Shown: piece by piece, positions 24,447-33,359 of the stretch | Position numbering within the stretch: position 1 is the stretch's first letter | Layout of the letters: the number at the start of each line of letters is the position of its first letter | Assembly (NCBI GenBank): GCA_030678995.1 | Contig: JAUXTQ010000004.1 | Coordinates: 1 to 64,000 of the forward strand | Length of the DNA: 64,000 nucleotides | Source of the DNA: Caulobacter sp. | GTDB taxonomy: Bacteria > Pseudomonadota > Alphaproteobacteria > Caulobacterales > Caulobacteraceae | Direction of reading: 5' to 3' | The notes under the pieces: generated by a model | What the model saw: the letters and a program-made list of their open reading frames with translations, nothing else | Databases searched by the model: none | Told to the model about the DNA's origin: nothing | Position numbers and translations under genes: made by a program

Positions 24447-24923
24447 CGACACATGGACAATGGCCCGACTATTTGCACAGGCACCTCGCTTGCATTCTTG
24501 TACACCTCCACACAACCCCACGTCGCGAGTCCTGTGGGTAAACCCGCTCTGTGGATCGGGGAAGAACGCCCAATTGGTTAGGCGTTACGCTCTCTCGAAC
24601 CTCAACTTGTAGAGCTTCCTCAGCGCGGCCTCGACGACCTCACGAAAACGCGCCAGATCGTCGTTGCTACCGCAGCGCCCCTCCAACGGTTCGATCACCC
24701 GCCGTGAGCGACGGAAAGCAACCTTGAGTGTAGCATTCTTTCGGTGTCTAGTCGAAGTTCTTGGATGGGGACTGGCCTGTGGGCGGGCTGATTTGCCGTC
24801 AAAGTGCTTGCTTGAAACGAGCTGCGCCAACCCGCCCTTTGCCGCTCGCCTTCAGAGTATCGCCGCGAGCCGATATGAACGGCGACCGCAGGAACAGCCG
24901 TCGTCTGATGAGCAGGGATATCG
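24447..24923. other. Intergenic region, possible small ORF on the minus strand
   Basis: About 480 bases between the Fic gene and the TIR-like membrane protein gene. An 81-codon minus-strand frame (24585-24830) ends in a helical, charged stretch (DDLARFREVVEAALRKLYKLRFERA) that could be the remnant of a gene, but its N-terminus looks random and it has no ribosome site. I see no tRNA, terminator or repeat here. Confidence 0.3.
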
Positions 24924-26108
24924 ATGCGAATTCTCCTAATCGCGTGTGTTCAACTCATAGCGTGCGGAACCGCCTTTTGGCTGGAGATCTATTGGCTATT
25001 TGTGCCGCTAGGCGCCCGACTTGATTCACCAGTAGCGGTCGTACCGTGGTGGACCCATCTAGTTACTATCCCGCTCGTATTCCTCTTTCTTGCATGGGGA
25101 GTAGCTAGAATTCAGGCTGCGGCATCGATCGCACCGGCCCGTGCAGTACCCACGATTGTCAATGCGGTCCGGTGGGGAGTCCGCATTTCCGATCTAGTCG
25201 CCGCTATTGGATTCCTGCGGCTTCTATTGCCTGCCATCGGCATCATGTCGCCGCTAAACGCAAACCATACTGCGATCATGTTCTTTATATTTATCGTCAA
25301 TACCTGGTTTCGACTAATGCGCAAAGGACTTGTATCTCTTGACGCGGGTGCCGGTCGCCGGGAGACCTTCGGCCCGGATGCGCGCACACTAATGCAGGAC
25401 GATCCGCGCCCGCCCGTATTGTACCTTCGTTCGTTTGCGCAAGACTTGCGCGGAGCCCGCGTCCTGGATCGTCTCTGGACTTTGAAAAACCCTCGTGGGG
25501 CATATCTATTTGCTCATCCGGACGATCTAGGTACCGAATCCAGACGGGAACATGTGAAACATCTAATCGGCTCCCCGCGATCCAGCTACGATGAGCAGAG
25601 AGTATTTGCCGACTACTTTTCTCGATTCGGTCCCTATATTGCGGCCGGACGACCCGGAGAGCTGTTTGAAAATATGGACATAGGGGCGGCCAAACTCTAT
25701 GTGGCCAACGCTGATTGGCGATCGACCATTGTAGAATTGTTGAACATCAGCGGAATCGTGATTCTAGAAGCAGCCAATTCGGAAGGATTACTTTGGGAAA
25801 TTGAACAGCTTGTGGAAATTGTTTCGCCTTTTCGGGTTCTTCTGGTTACTCCTCGAACTGCGACCGAATATAGAGAGTTCCGCCAATTCGCAGGCGGCTT
25901 GTTTCCAAAGGGGTTGCCGGAGACACCTCCCCAAAGTCGTTTGCTGATGTTCGATGATGATTGGACGGCAATTGAGCTCTCCAATCCGGTCCTGATCCTA
26001 TCGGAGGCTGTGAAACCCTTTAGGGACCGCCTACTCACCCGGCCATTACGAGGTAACTTCACGCGCAATTCGGGCCTAAACGAAGCGTCAGAAGGGTGCC
26101 CGAATTGA
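24924..26108 (+). CDS. Membrane protein with C-terminal TIR-like domain
   Basis: A 394-residue protein. The N-terminal 130 residues hold about four hydrophobic helices (near 3-25, 42-60, 88-108, 112-130). The soluble part starts with the hallmark PVLYLRSFAQD, then GPYIAAGRPGE, IGAAKLYVANADWRSTIVEL and GLLWEIEQLVEI. This YLRSF family is widespread in bacteria without an assigned function. The alternating beta-alpha pattern and the WE pair resemble TIR folds, an inference. It is followed 34 bases later by a DUF4062 gene and is convergent with the TIR-caspase operon, so a role in immunity is likely. Confidence 0.7.
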   Translation: MRILLIACVQLIACGTAFWLEIYWLFVPLGARLDSPVAVVPWWTHLVTIPLVFLFLAWGVARIQAAASIAPARAVPTIVNAVRWGVRISDLVAAIGFLRLLLPAIGIMSPLNANHTAIMFFIFIVNTWFRLMRKGLVSLDAGAGRRETFGPDARTLMQDDPRPPVLYLRSFAQDLRGARVLDRLWTLKNPRGAYLFAHPDDLGTESRREHVKHLIGSPRSSYDEQRVFADYFSRFGPYIAAGRPGELFENMDIGAAKLYVANADWRSTIVELLNISGIVILEAANSEGLLWEIEQLVEIVSPFRVLLVTPRTATEYREFRQFAGGLFPKGLPETPPQSRLLMFDDDWTAIELSNPVLILSEAVKPFRDRLLTRPLRGNFTRNSGLNEASEGCPN

Positions 26109-26142
26109 GACCTCATGAGGCAAGCGAGAAGTCGGCATAGCG

Positions 26143-27636
26143 ATGGACCCAAGCACTAGGCCTACGGTCTTCCTATCGTCCGTCTTTCACGAGGTCATCG
26201 GGGGCACGTCACAACCCACACCTCTGCGAAAGCAAATTCTGGGTATTGCAGACGCCCTACCTGTCGAATTAGTCGCCTATGGCATGCCTCCTGGCGCTGA
26301 GTTGGAATCGCCCGGTGCGGATGAAATTGTTGATCGATGCTTCGCCGCCATTCGGTCGTGCGACTTCTTTGTGTTTTTGCGCGGCCATCGACATGGCACC
26401 GGGGTTCCATACTTCGATGATCCTACTGTCTCCAGCTATCTGGAAATGGAACTCTTTGCGGCCGCTCTGCTACAGAAGCCAATCCTGATCCTTCACGAGC
26501 GCGGCGTGGAGCCTGAACCCCACCTCCGCGACCTACTGCTGCTGTTAAAGGACAGCCTTGGACCGGCGGGATACGTCATCGACGATCAGGCCGGACTGGT
26601 TCGCGAGTTCAAAAAGGCGTGCATCGGGCTGGCGTCAGGCCTCCTCCCAGATGGACCGCAGAGTCTTTCAATGGTTCCCGACGGGCTATCTCATTTGCGA
26701 ACCTGCGGGTCCTTTCGACAAGACCTGAGGGAACCGGCTCTTACCTTTCTGGGAGGTGCCATTGGCCAAGTCGCCAAGCGCCCGAACCTGGATCGCGCCA
26801 GCAGGCTTCTCGACACGGTGGCGTCTGGGCAACGCCAGCACACCCTTGGATTAGCCCCAATGGGTCACGGTGCAGCACTGTTTCGACTTTGGGCAGCCAT
26901 TCGCGAATTGATGTCCGAGGACGCCGACGGACCCTACCAACCGGAAGCCGCACCTTTGTGGGACAAGGCGCTGGGTCTTTGGGCGAGCCGTGCCTCATGG
27001 TTTGGGGTCCACGGACACAACTTCCTTGGCCCGCTCGCTGCAATCAATCAGCAGATGGAACTGCGCAGGCGCGCCAGCTCTATAATAGCGGACATTGATG
27101 TGCGTGAACCGCTCGGTGCGAAAGCCAGCGCGCTCTATTCGATCGCCGGGCGAATGGGTGATCGGCACACGGCGCTTTACCATTACAATCAGACCCTCGT
27201 GCTTGCGAACCAGGCGATCGCAGCCAATCCACAAAGCTCGCAAGGCCTGCTCTCCATTCGGGGGCAAACTTCAATGCAGATGGCCCGCCTGGGCCGACCG
27301 TGGCGCATATGGGACGCTTACTGCGATCACCAAGCCTCGCTGAATCTCAGAACCAAGCTTAGTGCCTCGCCCGCCAGCATCGGAGAAGCCAAGACGGATC
27401 TCGGCTTCTGCATGCTCTTAATGGGTAATACTTTCGGCGGTATGGCGCAGATGAAGGAAGGCATCGCACTTCTCCGGAGCGATCCTTCACCAGTGGGGCA
27501 AGCGTTTCTGGCACGCGGGCTAAGAAAGCTGGAACTTGGTGCCAAGCTAACTCTGAATCGCTCTCTTGCTCGGGCCGTTCACGAGGAACGCATGCTGGTC
27601 GCGAACTCTATCGAGGCGATTGATCAGACTCGCTAA
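26143..27636 (+). CDS. DUF4062 (TIR-like) domain protein with helical-repeat C-terminus
   Basis: A 497-residue protein. Residues 8-120 are DUF4062-like: TVFLSSVFHEV at the start, IRSCDFFVFLRGHRHG, and YLEMELFAAALLQKPILILHE. DUF4062 is a Rossmann-like domain common at the N-terminus of STAND and other conflict proteins. The rest (about 200-497) is all-helical with TPR-like pairs (ALYHYNQTLVLANQAIAANP). This suggests a nucleotide-linked effector or sensor joined to a scaffold. It forms an operon with the upstream membrane protein. Confidence 0.72.
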   Translation: MDPSTRPTVFLSSVFHEVIGGTSQPTPLRKQILGIADALPVELVAYGMPPGAELESPGADEIVDRCFAAIRSCDFFVFLRGHRHGTGVPYFDDPTVSSYLEMELFAAALLQKPILILHERGVEPEPHLRDLLLLLKDSLGPAGYVIDDQAGLVREFKKACIGLASGLLPDGPQSLSMVPDGLSHLRTCGSFRQDLREPALTFLGGAIGQVAKRPNLDRASRLLDTVASGQRQHTLGLAPMGHGAALFRLWAAIRELMSEDADGPYQPEAAPLWDKALGLWASRASWFGVHGHNFLGPLAAINQQMELRRRASSIIADIDVREPLGAKASALYSIAGRMGDRHTALYHYNQTLVLANQAIAANPQSSQGLLSIRGQTSMQMARLGRPWRIWDAYCDHQASLNLRTKLSASPASIGEAKTDLGFCMLLMGNTFGGMAQMKEGIALLRSDPSPVGQAFLARGLRKLELGAKLTLNRSLARAVHEERMLVANSIEAIDQTR

Positions 27637-27662
27637 GTGGCGGCACGCCACTGCGAACGCGC

Positions 27663-27947
27663 TCAGGCCTTCTCGTTGCTAAGGGTGTCCACGATGATCG
27701 GCAGGTACTTTCGCACCTGTTCCCGATCACTCTCCTTCTCCTTCTCTGTGAGCTCTGAGTAAGGCGTGGCGCTCTGAGTTTCCCAATGCCTCACCAGCTC
27801 GGCTGGTATCAACAAGGCACCATCGCCGCCCTGAGGAACGCACTTGCTATGCAGGTAGCGCTGCCAATGAGCCCATCGCTCGTGTTCAAGGGACGCAAGG
27901 GTTTCCAGTAGACTGGCTAGAGCCTCTTCCATGTGCCCCCTGTTCAT
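27663..27947 (-). CDS. RyR-like domain protein, third gene of the TIR-caspase operon
   Basis: A 94-residue protein (alternative ATG at 27932 preceded by AGGGGG). It contains LEHERWAHWQRYLHS and the C-terminal TPYSELTEKEKESDREQVRKYL, which resemble the ryanodine-receptor (RyR) repeat fold as found in bacteria (HExW near the start; PY-L-E-KE-DR-V-P near the end). RyR domains in prokaryotes have been predicted to bind nucleotide-derived ligands. It starts 5 bases after the caspase stop, so it belongs to the operon. It may sense, degrade or buffer the TIR signal. Confidence 0.65.
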   Translation of the reverse strand: MNRGHMEEALASLLETLASLEHERWAHWQRYLHSKCVPQGGDGALLIPAELVRHWETQSATPYSELTEKEKESDREQVRKYLPIIVDTLSNEKA

Positions 27948-27952
27948 CCCGG

Positions 27953-28906
27953 CTAAATCAGGCCCTTGGCCGAAAGCCGGCGGTAGTGTTCGCCGAGCGC
28001 CGTTAGTTTGACCGACTTACTTTCCACGGCTGCATGCCACATGTGCGGCGCGCTTAGCGGGACCAGCAAATTCACCCGATTGTATTTTTGTAGGATCGCG
28101 AAGACCGCGTTCTTGTCCGGATCGGCGGCGGAATCGGTCGGTTCGTAGGCCGGGTCGAGCTGAAATTCAAAGCCCGGATAAGGAAACAATTCTGAGATGC
28201 GTCGAAGGTCTGCCAGTTCGAGCGGTGGCTGCACCTGTCTAAGAGAGACAAATGATTTGACGTTGGTCTTGAAGACCGGTCTCTGGCTCCACGTTCCGAG
28301 CGATTGATCGATGTGGGCGTAAACGCCACCTGGTGTAACTTCCCCGACTAGGTTAGCGGCAGCGCCGCCGAGCGCGTCGATGAGCAAGCCTGTGAACACA
28401 CCGCCTCCATCCACTTCGGCCGCATACTGACCTTTTGTCGAGGCGGTAAGTATCGTGACTCCCTCAGAAATTTCCGAAACGCTCTTGTTGATCGGGTTAT
28501 CGCCCAAGGCACCGCTGTAGCAGCTGTCCAGAATGATGATTTTATTCCGAGCTTTGCTCTCATTGGCGAATGTCATGACATCCGTCAGAGCCAAACCATC
28601 ATCGCCCGATTTGCAGTCGCTGGCGCATAAGTACCCTCCGGTCGCTTCGATGTATCCGTGGCCTGCAAAATAGAGGAGCGCCACTTCGCTGTCGTCGGCG
28701 AAGAGCTCACGTACCCGCTCCTTCAATTCGCTTCGCTCAATGAGATCATGAGGGCCTGACCCGACCACTAGGTGGGCGCCGAAATTCACGGAACCGTCGG
28801 CATGCCGATCGAGCATGGCCTTCACGGCATGGGCGTCGTTCACGCACCCGGCAAGCGGATCGATGTACTCGTAGTGGTCGATACCGACGACAAGGGCCTT
28901 TCGCAT
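27953..28906 (-). CDS. Caspase-like (C14) protease of a TIR-activated defence system
   Basis: A 317-residue protein. The N-terminal caspase-like domain has the catalytic His83 ([11 protein letters not shown]) and Cys129 ([10 protein letters not shown]), with [23 protein letters not shown] at the start. The C-terminal 90 residues ([38 protein letters not shown]) form a small separate domain that could bind a ligand. Good ribosome site GAAGGA. It lies 10 bases after a ThsB-like TIR gene; that pairing matches type IV Thoeris, where a TIR product activates a caspase-like protease that degrades cell proteins. Confidence 0.85.
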   Translation of the reverse strand: MRKALVVGIDHYEYIDPLAGCVNDAHAVKAMLDRHADGSVNFGAHLVVGSGPHDLIERSELKERVRELFADDSEVALLYFAGHGYIEATGGYLCASDCKSGDDGLALTDVMTFANESKARNKIIILDSCYSGALGDNPINKSVSEISEGVTILTASTKGQYAAEVDGGGVFTGLLIDALGGAAANLVGEVTPGGVYAHIDQSLGTWSQRPVFKTNVKSFVSLRQVQPPLELADLRRISELFPYPGFEFQLDPAYEPTDSAADPDKNAVFAILQKYNRVNLLVPLSAPHMWHAAVESKSVKLTALGEHYRRLSAKGLI

Positions 28907-28916
28907 TGTACTTCCT

Positions 28917-29288
28917 TCAAAGGGAGTCGATGAACGCAGCGATGTTGTCCCAGGCCCAAATGACTGTGTTCACCCCGACCAAATTCGTTCGGTCGGTCGT
29001 GTAGCCCCACACTCCGCGCAAAGGCTTCCGTTCCTCCTTTGCGCACTGAATCTCCCACATTTGCCCGGTGGAACTCAGCGAGTTTTTGCTGACGATCGCG
29101 ATCACTCCGTCCGACCTGAGAATGCGGGTGCGGACCTTTTTCTTCCACTCTTCGTCGTAGGCTTCCTTCACTGACATATCGACGTATTCAAAGGGGGAGC
29201 GAGTGTGGAGCGATTGCCCTTTGATGAGATCGCGTATCCGCACGTCTTCAATCGCGAAAGCGACAAAGATGATCTTCTGTGAGGCCAT
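28917..29288 (-). CDS. ThsB-like TIR domain protein
   Basis: A 123-residue, single-domain protein: [18 protein letters not shown], then [37 protein letters not shown], and the WE pair [10 protein letters not shown] (Trp78, Glu79, the putative catalytic Glu). The F-DMS-KE and W---VR-RI--SD patterns are those of the Thoeris ThsB TIR-like family. Such proteins sense phage and convert NAD to a cyclic ADP-ribose-type messenger. It is the first gene of the operon with the caspase and RyR-like genes. Confidence 0.85.
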   Translation of the reverse strand: MASQKIIFVAFAIEDVRIRDLIKGQSLHTRSPFEYVDMSVKEAYDEEWKKKVRTRILRSDGVIAIVSKNSLSSTGQMWEIQCAKEERKPLRGVWGYTTDRTNLVGVNTVIWAWDNIAAFIDSL

Positions 29289-29290
29289 GA

Positions 29291-29512
29291 TTGAAAGTCC
29301 CAGTTAACGCTGGCCGAGGCGCGCGCGCAGAGTTTGATATCGGTCGCTGGTCGCACGATGAAGGGATCAGCGAGATCAAGAAAGCACTCGATGGAATGTA
29401 CGAAGCGCTGCCCGTAAGCGACCCTCCCAGTCAGCTCGCGGTCGGTTTCTTGATGGGAAAGAAATACCTTCACAACAAGCGCCTCCAGCCGCAGGCGGGC
29501 GACGCCACATGA
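29291..29512 (+). CDS. Possible small protein divergent from the TIR gene
   Basis: A 73-codon frame starting at TTG 29291, directly back to back with the TIR start. Part of it looks protein-like (ISEIKKALDGMYEALPVSDPPSQLAVGFLMGKKYLHN), but there is no ribosome site and the TIR promoter must lie in the same bases. It could be a chance frame. Confidence 0.3.
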   Translation: MKVPVNAGRGARAEFDIGRWSHDEGISEIKKALDGMYEALPVSDPPSQLAVGFLMGKKYLHNKRLQPQAGDAT

Positions 29513-29529
29513 ATCTCCTAGACTGAGCC

Positions 29530-29924
29530 CTTTAGGCCGATTCCTGTTTTGTTCGCGAGTCGAAGTTGGCTGGCTTGGCCGGGGCCGGTTGGTGGACGGA
29601 CTGCTTAATCTGCCCTCCGCGCGCAGCGGATCGCCTTTCGCCCAACCTCCTCGCTGCCTTAGCGGCCACAGGGCGGCGGGCTCGGGCCTTCTCAGCTTCG
29701 CCTGCGGCCCCATCCACAGCTTCATCTGTGGGTGCTGTGTGAAGCAGGCCCGCCGCCGTTCAACCCAGCTCGCTTCCGCGCTTCCGGCTGACGCCTCCGG
29801 CTTGTGCAGCTCCGCTCCCTCCGGGCGCGCTTCGCGCGGGGTGTGATCGGCGGCTCACTGGCCTGCTTCCAAGGGCCCCCATGAAGCCGCGGGATGGTCC
29901 CGCGGCGGAGTGAGGAGAAGCCCA
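29530..29924 (+). repeat. Palindrome-rich leader of the DUF3768 gene (copy A)
   Basis: Non-coding. The segment 29759-29851 (from CAACCCAGCTCGCTTCCG through GTGCAGCTCCGCTCCCT to GCGCGGGGTGTGA) recurs at about 36956-37042 with only small differences. In both copies it is followed by a CCATGAA-G-CCGCG hairpin region. GAGGAGAAG near 29912 is the ribosome site of the next gene. Such long leaders precede several element genes here and may be regulatory RNA. Confidence 0.6.
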
Positions 29925-30272
29925 ATGACCACCCCTTCCATCGCCATCCGTCACCGAGTCCGTGACCTCAACGACAGTTTCCGCACCTCTGGCCCCGGCC
30001 TCGCCGGGCAGTGGCGCTGCACCGCCGGAGTTCAGGAGTTCGGCGTCGATTTCACCCTTCTGGCGATGCGCGCCGTGTGCCACTTCGACAGCTTCACCGG
30101 GGACAACGATCCCTACGGCGAACACGACTTCGGTTCGTTCCATATCGGCGGCCAGCACCTGTTCTGGAAGATCGACTACTACGACCTGACGCTTTGCTGG
30201 CCCTCCGAAAATCCGGCCGACCCGACCGTCACCCGCCGCGTCATCACCATCATGCCGGCCTCGGAATATTGA
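29925..30272 (+). CDS. DUF3768 domain-containing protein
   Basis: A 115-residue protein beginning MTTPSIAIRHRVRDLNDSFR. The core FTLLAMRAVCHFDSFTGDNDPYGEHDFGSF and the end DLTLCWPSENPADPTVTRRVITIM are diagnostic of DUF3768, a family carried by alphaproteobacterial plasmids and integrative elements, unknown function. It is followed 8 bases later by another element gene. Confidence 0.92.
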   Translation: MTTPSIAIRHRVRDLNDSFRTSGPGLAGQWRCTAGVQEFGVDFTLLAMRAVCHFDSFTGDNDPYGEHDFGSFHIGGQHLFWKIDYYDLTLCWPSENPADPTVTRRVITIMPASEY

Positions 30273-30280
30273 GGCCGGCC

Positions 30281-30586
30281 ATGACCAAGGAACGCAAAAT
30301 CCAGACCTTCACCATCGACTGGCAGGGCATCGCTCTGTCGGTCTCCTACGAAACCCGCTGGCTCGACCTGGAGAGCGCCAACGTCGCCCATCTTGAAGTC
30401 AGAAGCGACGGCCGCGTCCGGCTCCCGATCACCGAGACCGGCTATCGCTCCCACTTCCTGTCGCCCGAGGCGGTCACCGCTGCTGGTGGGCCGGTCGCCT
30501 ATGCGCTGGCTTGGCTCGACTACATGGCGCAGTCCAAGGAGTGGAAGGCCCATGCCGAAGCCTCGCGGCAGCTCAACCTCTTCTAG
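30281..30586 (+). CDS. Element-borne hypothetical protein
   Basis: A 101-residue protein from the ATG at 30281 (MTKERKIQTFTIDWQGIALSVSYETRW). It has a beta-rich N-terminus, then AAGGPVAYALAWLDYM and the C-terminal SRQLNLF. It is common next to DUF3768 on alphaproteobacterial elements. A degenerate copy of its 3' end is present at about 36270-36354. Function unknown. Confidence 0.8.
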   Translation: MTKERKIQTFTIDWQGIALSVSYETRWLDLESANVAHLEVRSDGRVRLPITETGYRSHFLSPEAVTAAGGPVAYALAWLDYMAQSKEWKAHAEASRQLNLF

Positions 30587-30656
30587 AAGCCACGCCCGGC
30601 TGCGCCTCGCACGAATTGACCAAGGTGGCCGCGAGCGCAGATCGGCGGCTGCCACT

Positions 30657-31577
30657 CTACGGTTCGGCAGGGGGGTACGCGGGATCGAAGGCAACGTTGA
30701 GCATATGGGCTAATCGCACCGCAGCCTGGGAAAGGCGCTGTTCGACCACTGGTGCGTAGGCGTCTAGGTACTCGTCCGTGACCCTCACGGAGCGCTTCCG
30801 TCCGCCCTGATAGGTCCGACGCTCGTCATCGTACCAGCACTCGCCATTGGTCATGATGCAGTAGGAAACCCCGGGCTGGAGGGCGATCTGATAGGATTCC
30901 TTTGCCCATTGCCACGGATTGTCATCCCCCCAGGCGGCGCGCTCTTCCGGCCTGATGCCCTTTCGCAGATCCCCGGACACGGCGGTGATGCGGTCCAGCA
31001 CCTCGGCAAAAGGCGTTTCCTTGGTGATGACAATCTTGAGAAAGCGAGACACGAAGATGCAAGTGTCCCAAGCCGAGTGCAGGCCGTAGCTGCATCGCGC
31101 ATTGGCGTTGATCAGGTTGCCGCCCTGATCATCGGCAAAGGAGATGTGCAACGGCTGGTGAATGTCCCCGACCCAATGGCCAAGCCCTTTCAGCTTGGCA
31201 GCCTTTGTGGCATCGCTGCTTTGTCCGGATCGAAGCGCAGTCCAGTCTTTCATGATCGCGGAGATCAGACAGGGCGATGCACTGGCCTGCGGACACTCGG
31301 TGCCGTCAATGAAGAGTCGATCACGCGGCAGGTTGAAGAAATGCTCCAGCCGCCGGAGCTTTGGCGGGTTGTCCTCGTCGGTACAGGCCACCTTGAACGT
31401 ACTGTACTCGCCATCTTTCTTGAGAATCCGATCGACCTCTGCGCGCGCTGGCGCGGTCAGCATGTCGTAGGCCATCTCACAGACGGCGATGTGCCCGTAG
31501 TCGCCCCAAGCCTTCGCCTGCGGAGCGCCGAGAAACAGGAACGCCAAGGAGAACAGACAGAACGCTACGGTCCGCAT
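30657..31577 (-). CDS. Secreted S1/P1-type nuclease
   Basis: About 306 residues from the ATG at 31577. The signal peptide ends at KA, making Trp24 the mature N-terminus (WGDYGH). In S1/P1 enzymes the N-terminal Trp and following His bind zinc. Further zinc motifs: LEHFFNLPRD, LGHWVGDIHQPLH and NLINANAR-type with HSAWD. These nucleases cut single-stranded DNA and RNA. It is divergent from the hxs genes with 336 bases between, suggesting shared control. The longer frame to 31709 adds a random N-terminus. Confidence 0.88.
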   Translation of the reverse strand: MRTVAFCLFSLAFLFLGAPQAKAWGDYGHIAVCEMAYDMLTAPARAEVDRILKKDGEYSTFKVACTDEDNPPKLRRLEHFFNLPRDRLFIDGTECPQASASPCLISAIMKDWTALRSGQSSDATKAAKLKGLGHWVGDIHQPLHISFADDQGGNLINANARCSYGLHSAWDTCIFVSRFLKIVITKETPFAEVLDRITAVSGDLRKGIRPEERAAWGDDNPWQWAKESYQIALQPGVSYCIMTNGECWYDDERRTYQGGRKRSVRVTDEYLDAYAPVVEQRLSQAAVRLAHMLNVAFDPAYPPAEP

Positions 31578-31913
31578 GGCCAAGGCCCCCGATGGTCGAG
31601 GCGATATTGCGCGGCACCCGCTCAACTGTAAAGGGAGGGTCGCCCCCAACACGCGCGGTTGGGTGGTTTGTTTGGCCAGCTCAAGCGAACACAGGAGCCA
31701 CGACAGCAACAGCCGAGCTGGTGCCTATCGCCGGGCGGGCCGGGCTCGCGTCAGGGCATGCAGATAGAAGCCTGCTTTCGTTCGCAACTGCTACGCCATT
31801 GTAACCCGGCGTGTCTCGGTGCTGCGCCTCGCCAGATCGAGAATGTCCCGCCACGGGTTGCGCAGTCACCCAAAACTTGCATCACTGTCCCGGCACAACG
31901 CTCGGGGGGAGCA
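31578..31913. other. Divergent intergenic region between the S1/P1 nuclease and hxsB
   Basis: A 336-base non-coding stretch that must carry promoters in both directions. Open frames in it are random in content. I could not find the small hxsD gene here. CGGGGGGAGCA just before 31914 is the hxsB ribosome site. Confidence 0.5.
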
Positions 31914-33359
31914 ATGTGGCGATCACTGACACTCCGTACGCCTGACAACCGGATGCTCGTGACCAGCGGCACCGGGGACTTTGCGTTGGTGGATCGCCTG
32001 ACGGCAGACCTCATCTTGTCGGGCGAGTTGTCGCCGGCCCATACCGACTATGACACCCTCTATGCCCAAGGTTTTGTGCGCCGGCCGGAAGATGCCGGCT
32101 TGCGTCGCTTGGAAGCGGCGATCACCCGCACTCGCAAGTCCTTTCTCCTCGATGGACCGTCGCTGCACATTTTTGTCGTGACGCTTCGCTGCGATCACAG
32201 CTGTCAGTACTGCCAGGTGTCTCGTGCCGCGTTGGATGCCCAAGGCTACGACATGAGCCTGGCCGATGCGGCGGCGGCCGTGGAGCGCGTGTTCGAGTCG
32301 CCTGCCCGGCACCTGACCATTGAGTTCCAGGGCGGCGAGCCGGCGCTGCGCTTTGACCTGGTCCGCGAGGTCGTCGCGTTGGCCGAACTGCGCAATGAGA
32401 TCGAGCAGCGGACGCTCCGCTTCACGATGGCCTCGACTCTGCACCATCTCGGCCCGGCAGAACTGGAATTCTGCCGCGACCACGGCATCCATCTCTCCAC
32501 ATCGATCGACGGCGCGGCAGCGCTCCACAACGCCCAGCGCTCGCACCCGTCGCGCCAAGGCTTCGAGCGGACGTTGGAAGGCCTGGAGCGGGCCCGCGCC
32601 GTCCTTGGGCCTGATGGCGTTGCGGCCTTGCCGACGCTGACGCGGCGGGCGTTGGCTGATCCGGTTGGGCTCGTCGATATCTATCGCAGCCTGGGCTTCA
32701 ATTCCCTGTTCCTGCGCCCGCTCAGCCCCTACGGCTTCGCGCTCAAGACCCGGCGCGCCCTCGGCTACACGATGGACGAGTTCTTGGCCTTCTACGAACG
32801 GGCCTTAGACTACATCCTCGCGCTCAATCGGGCCGGTGAGCATTTCGAGGAAACGAACGCGTCGATCCTGCTGCGCCACATTCTGACGCCGTTTCACTCC
32901 GGTTACACCGACCTGCGCTCACCGGCCGCCGCCGGCGTCGGCGTTCTGGTCTACAACTACGACGGTCTCGTCTATCCTACGGATGAGGCGCGAATGGCGG
33001 CCGAAACCGGCGATAGGCGCTTCGCGCTTGGACCGGTGACCGCCCCCCTGGACGACCTCATGGCGTCCGAGGCCATGCGCTGGTTGGGGACGGGCGCCAT
33101 CGCCGAGGTTCAGCCGGGCTGCGCCGATTGCGCCTTTGTACCGTATTGCGGGGCCGATCCTGTCCACCACGCCACGACTCAGGGGGATCCCGCTGCGCCA
33201 CGCCCGGGCAGCGAGTTCTGCGACAAGCACCTTGGCCTCTTCCACATCCTCTTCCGCCATCTGGCCGAAGGCGACCCCGAGACGATGCGGAGTTTCACAT
33301 CCTGGGCGCTGCGCCGCGGCCGTTCCGAGATCGCCGATCCGCGAGGTTTGCGCCAGTGA
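31914..33359 (+). CDS. hxsB: His-Xaa-Ser system radical SAM maturase HxsB
   Basis: A 481-residue protein. The radical SAM cluster motif is CDHSCQYC (Cys93, 97, 100), followed by the SAM-contact GGEPALRF. The C-terminal SPASM-like region has cysteines in QPGCADCAFVPYCGADP and EFCDKH for extra Fe-S clusters. It is paired with HxsC and an HxS-repeat substrate. HxsB and HxsC are thought to modify the repeats of HxsA, a RiPP-type reaction not yet chemically defined. The start is the ATG with GGGGGGAG upstream; the longer frame to 31659 is spurious. Confidence 0.9.
   Translation: MWRSLTLRTPDNRMLVTSGTGDFALVDRLTADLILSGELSPAHTDYDTLYAQGFVRRPEDAGLRRLEAAITRTRKSFLLDGPSLHIFVVTLRCDHSCQYCQVSRAALDAQGYDMSLADAAAAVERVFESPARHLTIEFQGGEPALRFDLVREVVALAELRNEIEQRTLRFTMASTLHHLGPAELEFCRDHGIHLSTSIDGAAALHNAQRSHPSRQGFERTLEGLERARAVLGPDGVAALPTLTRRALADPVGLVDIYRSLGFNSLFLRPLSPYGFALKTRRALGYTMDEFLAFYERALDYILALNRAGEHFEETNASILLRHILTPFHSGYTDLRSPAAAGVGVLVYNYDGLVYPTDEARMAAETGDRRFALGPVTAPLDDLMASEAMRWLGTGAIAEVQPGCADCAFVPYCGADPVHHATTQGDPAAPRPGSEFCDKHLGLFHILFRHLAEGDPETMRSFTSWALRRGRSEIADPRGLRQ

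Noticed and set aside
24585-24830. 81-codon minus-strand ORF as a firm gene
   Set aside because: Only its C-terminal third looks protein-like; there is no ribosome site or recognisable domain.
29168-29725. Minus-strand frame with KVFLSHQETD, resembling a TIR start
   Set aside because: The motif is isolated, the rest has no TIR pattern, no start or ribosome site fits, and it overlaps the real TIR gene in another frame.
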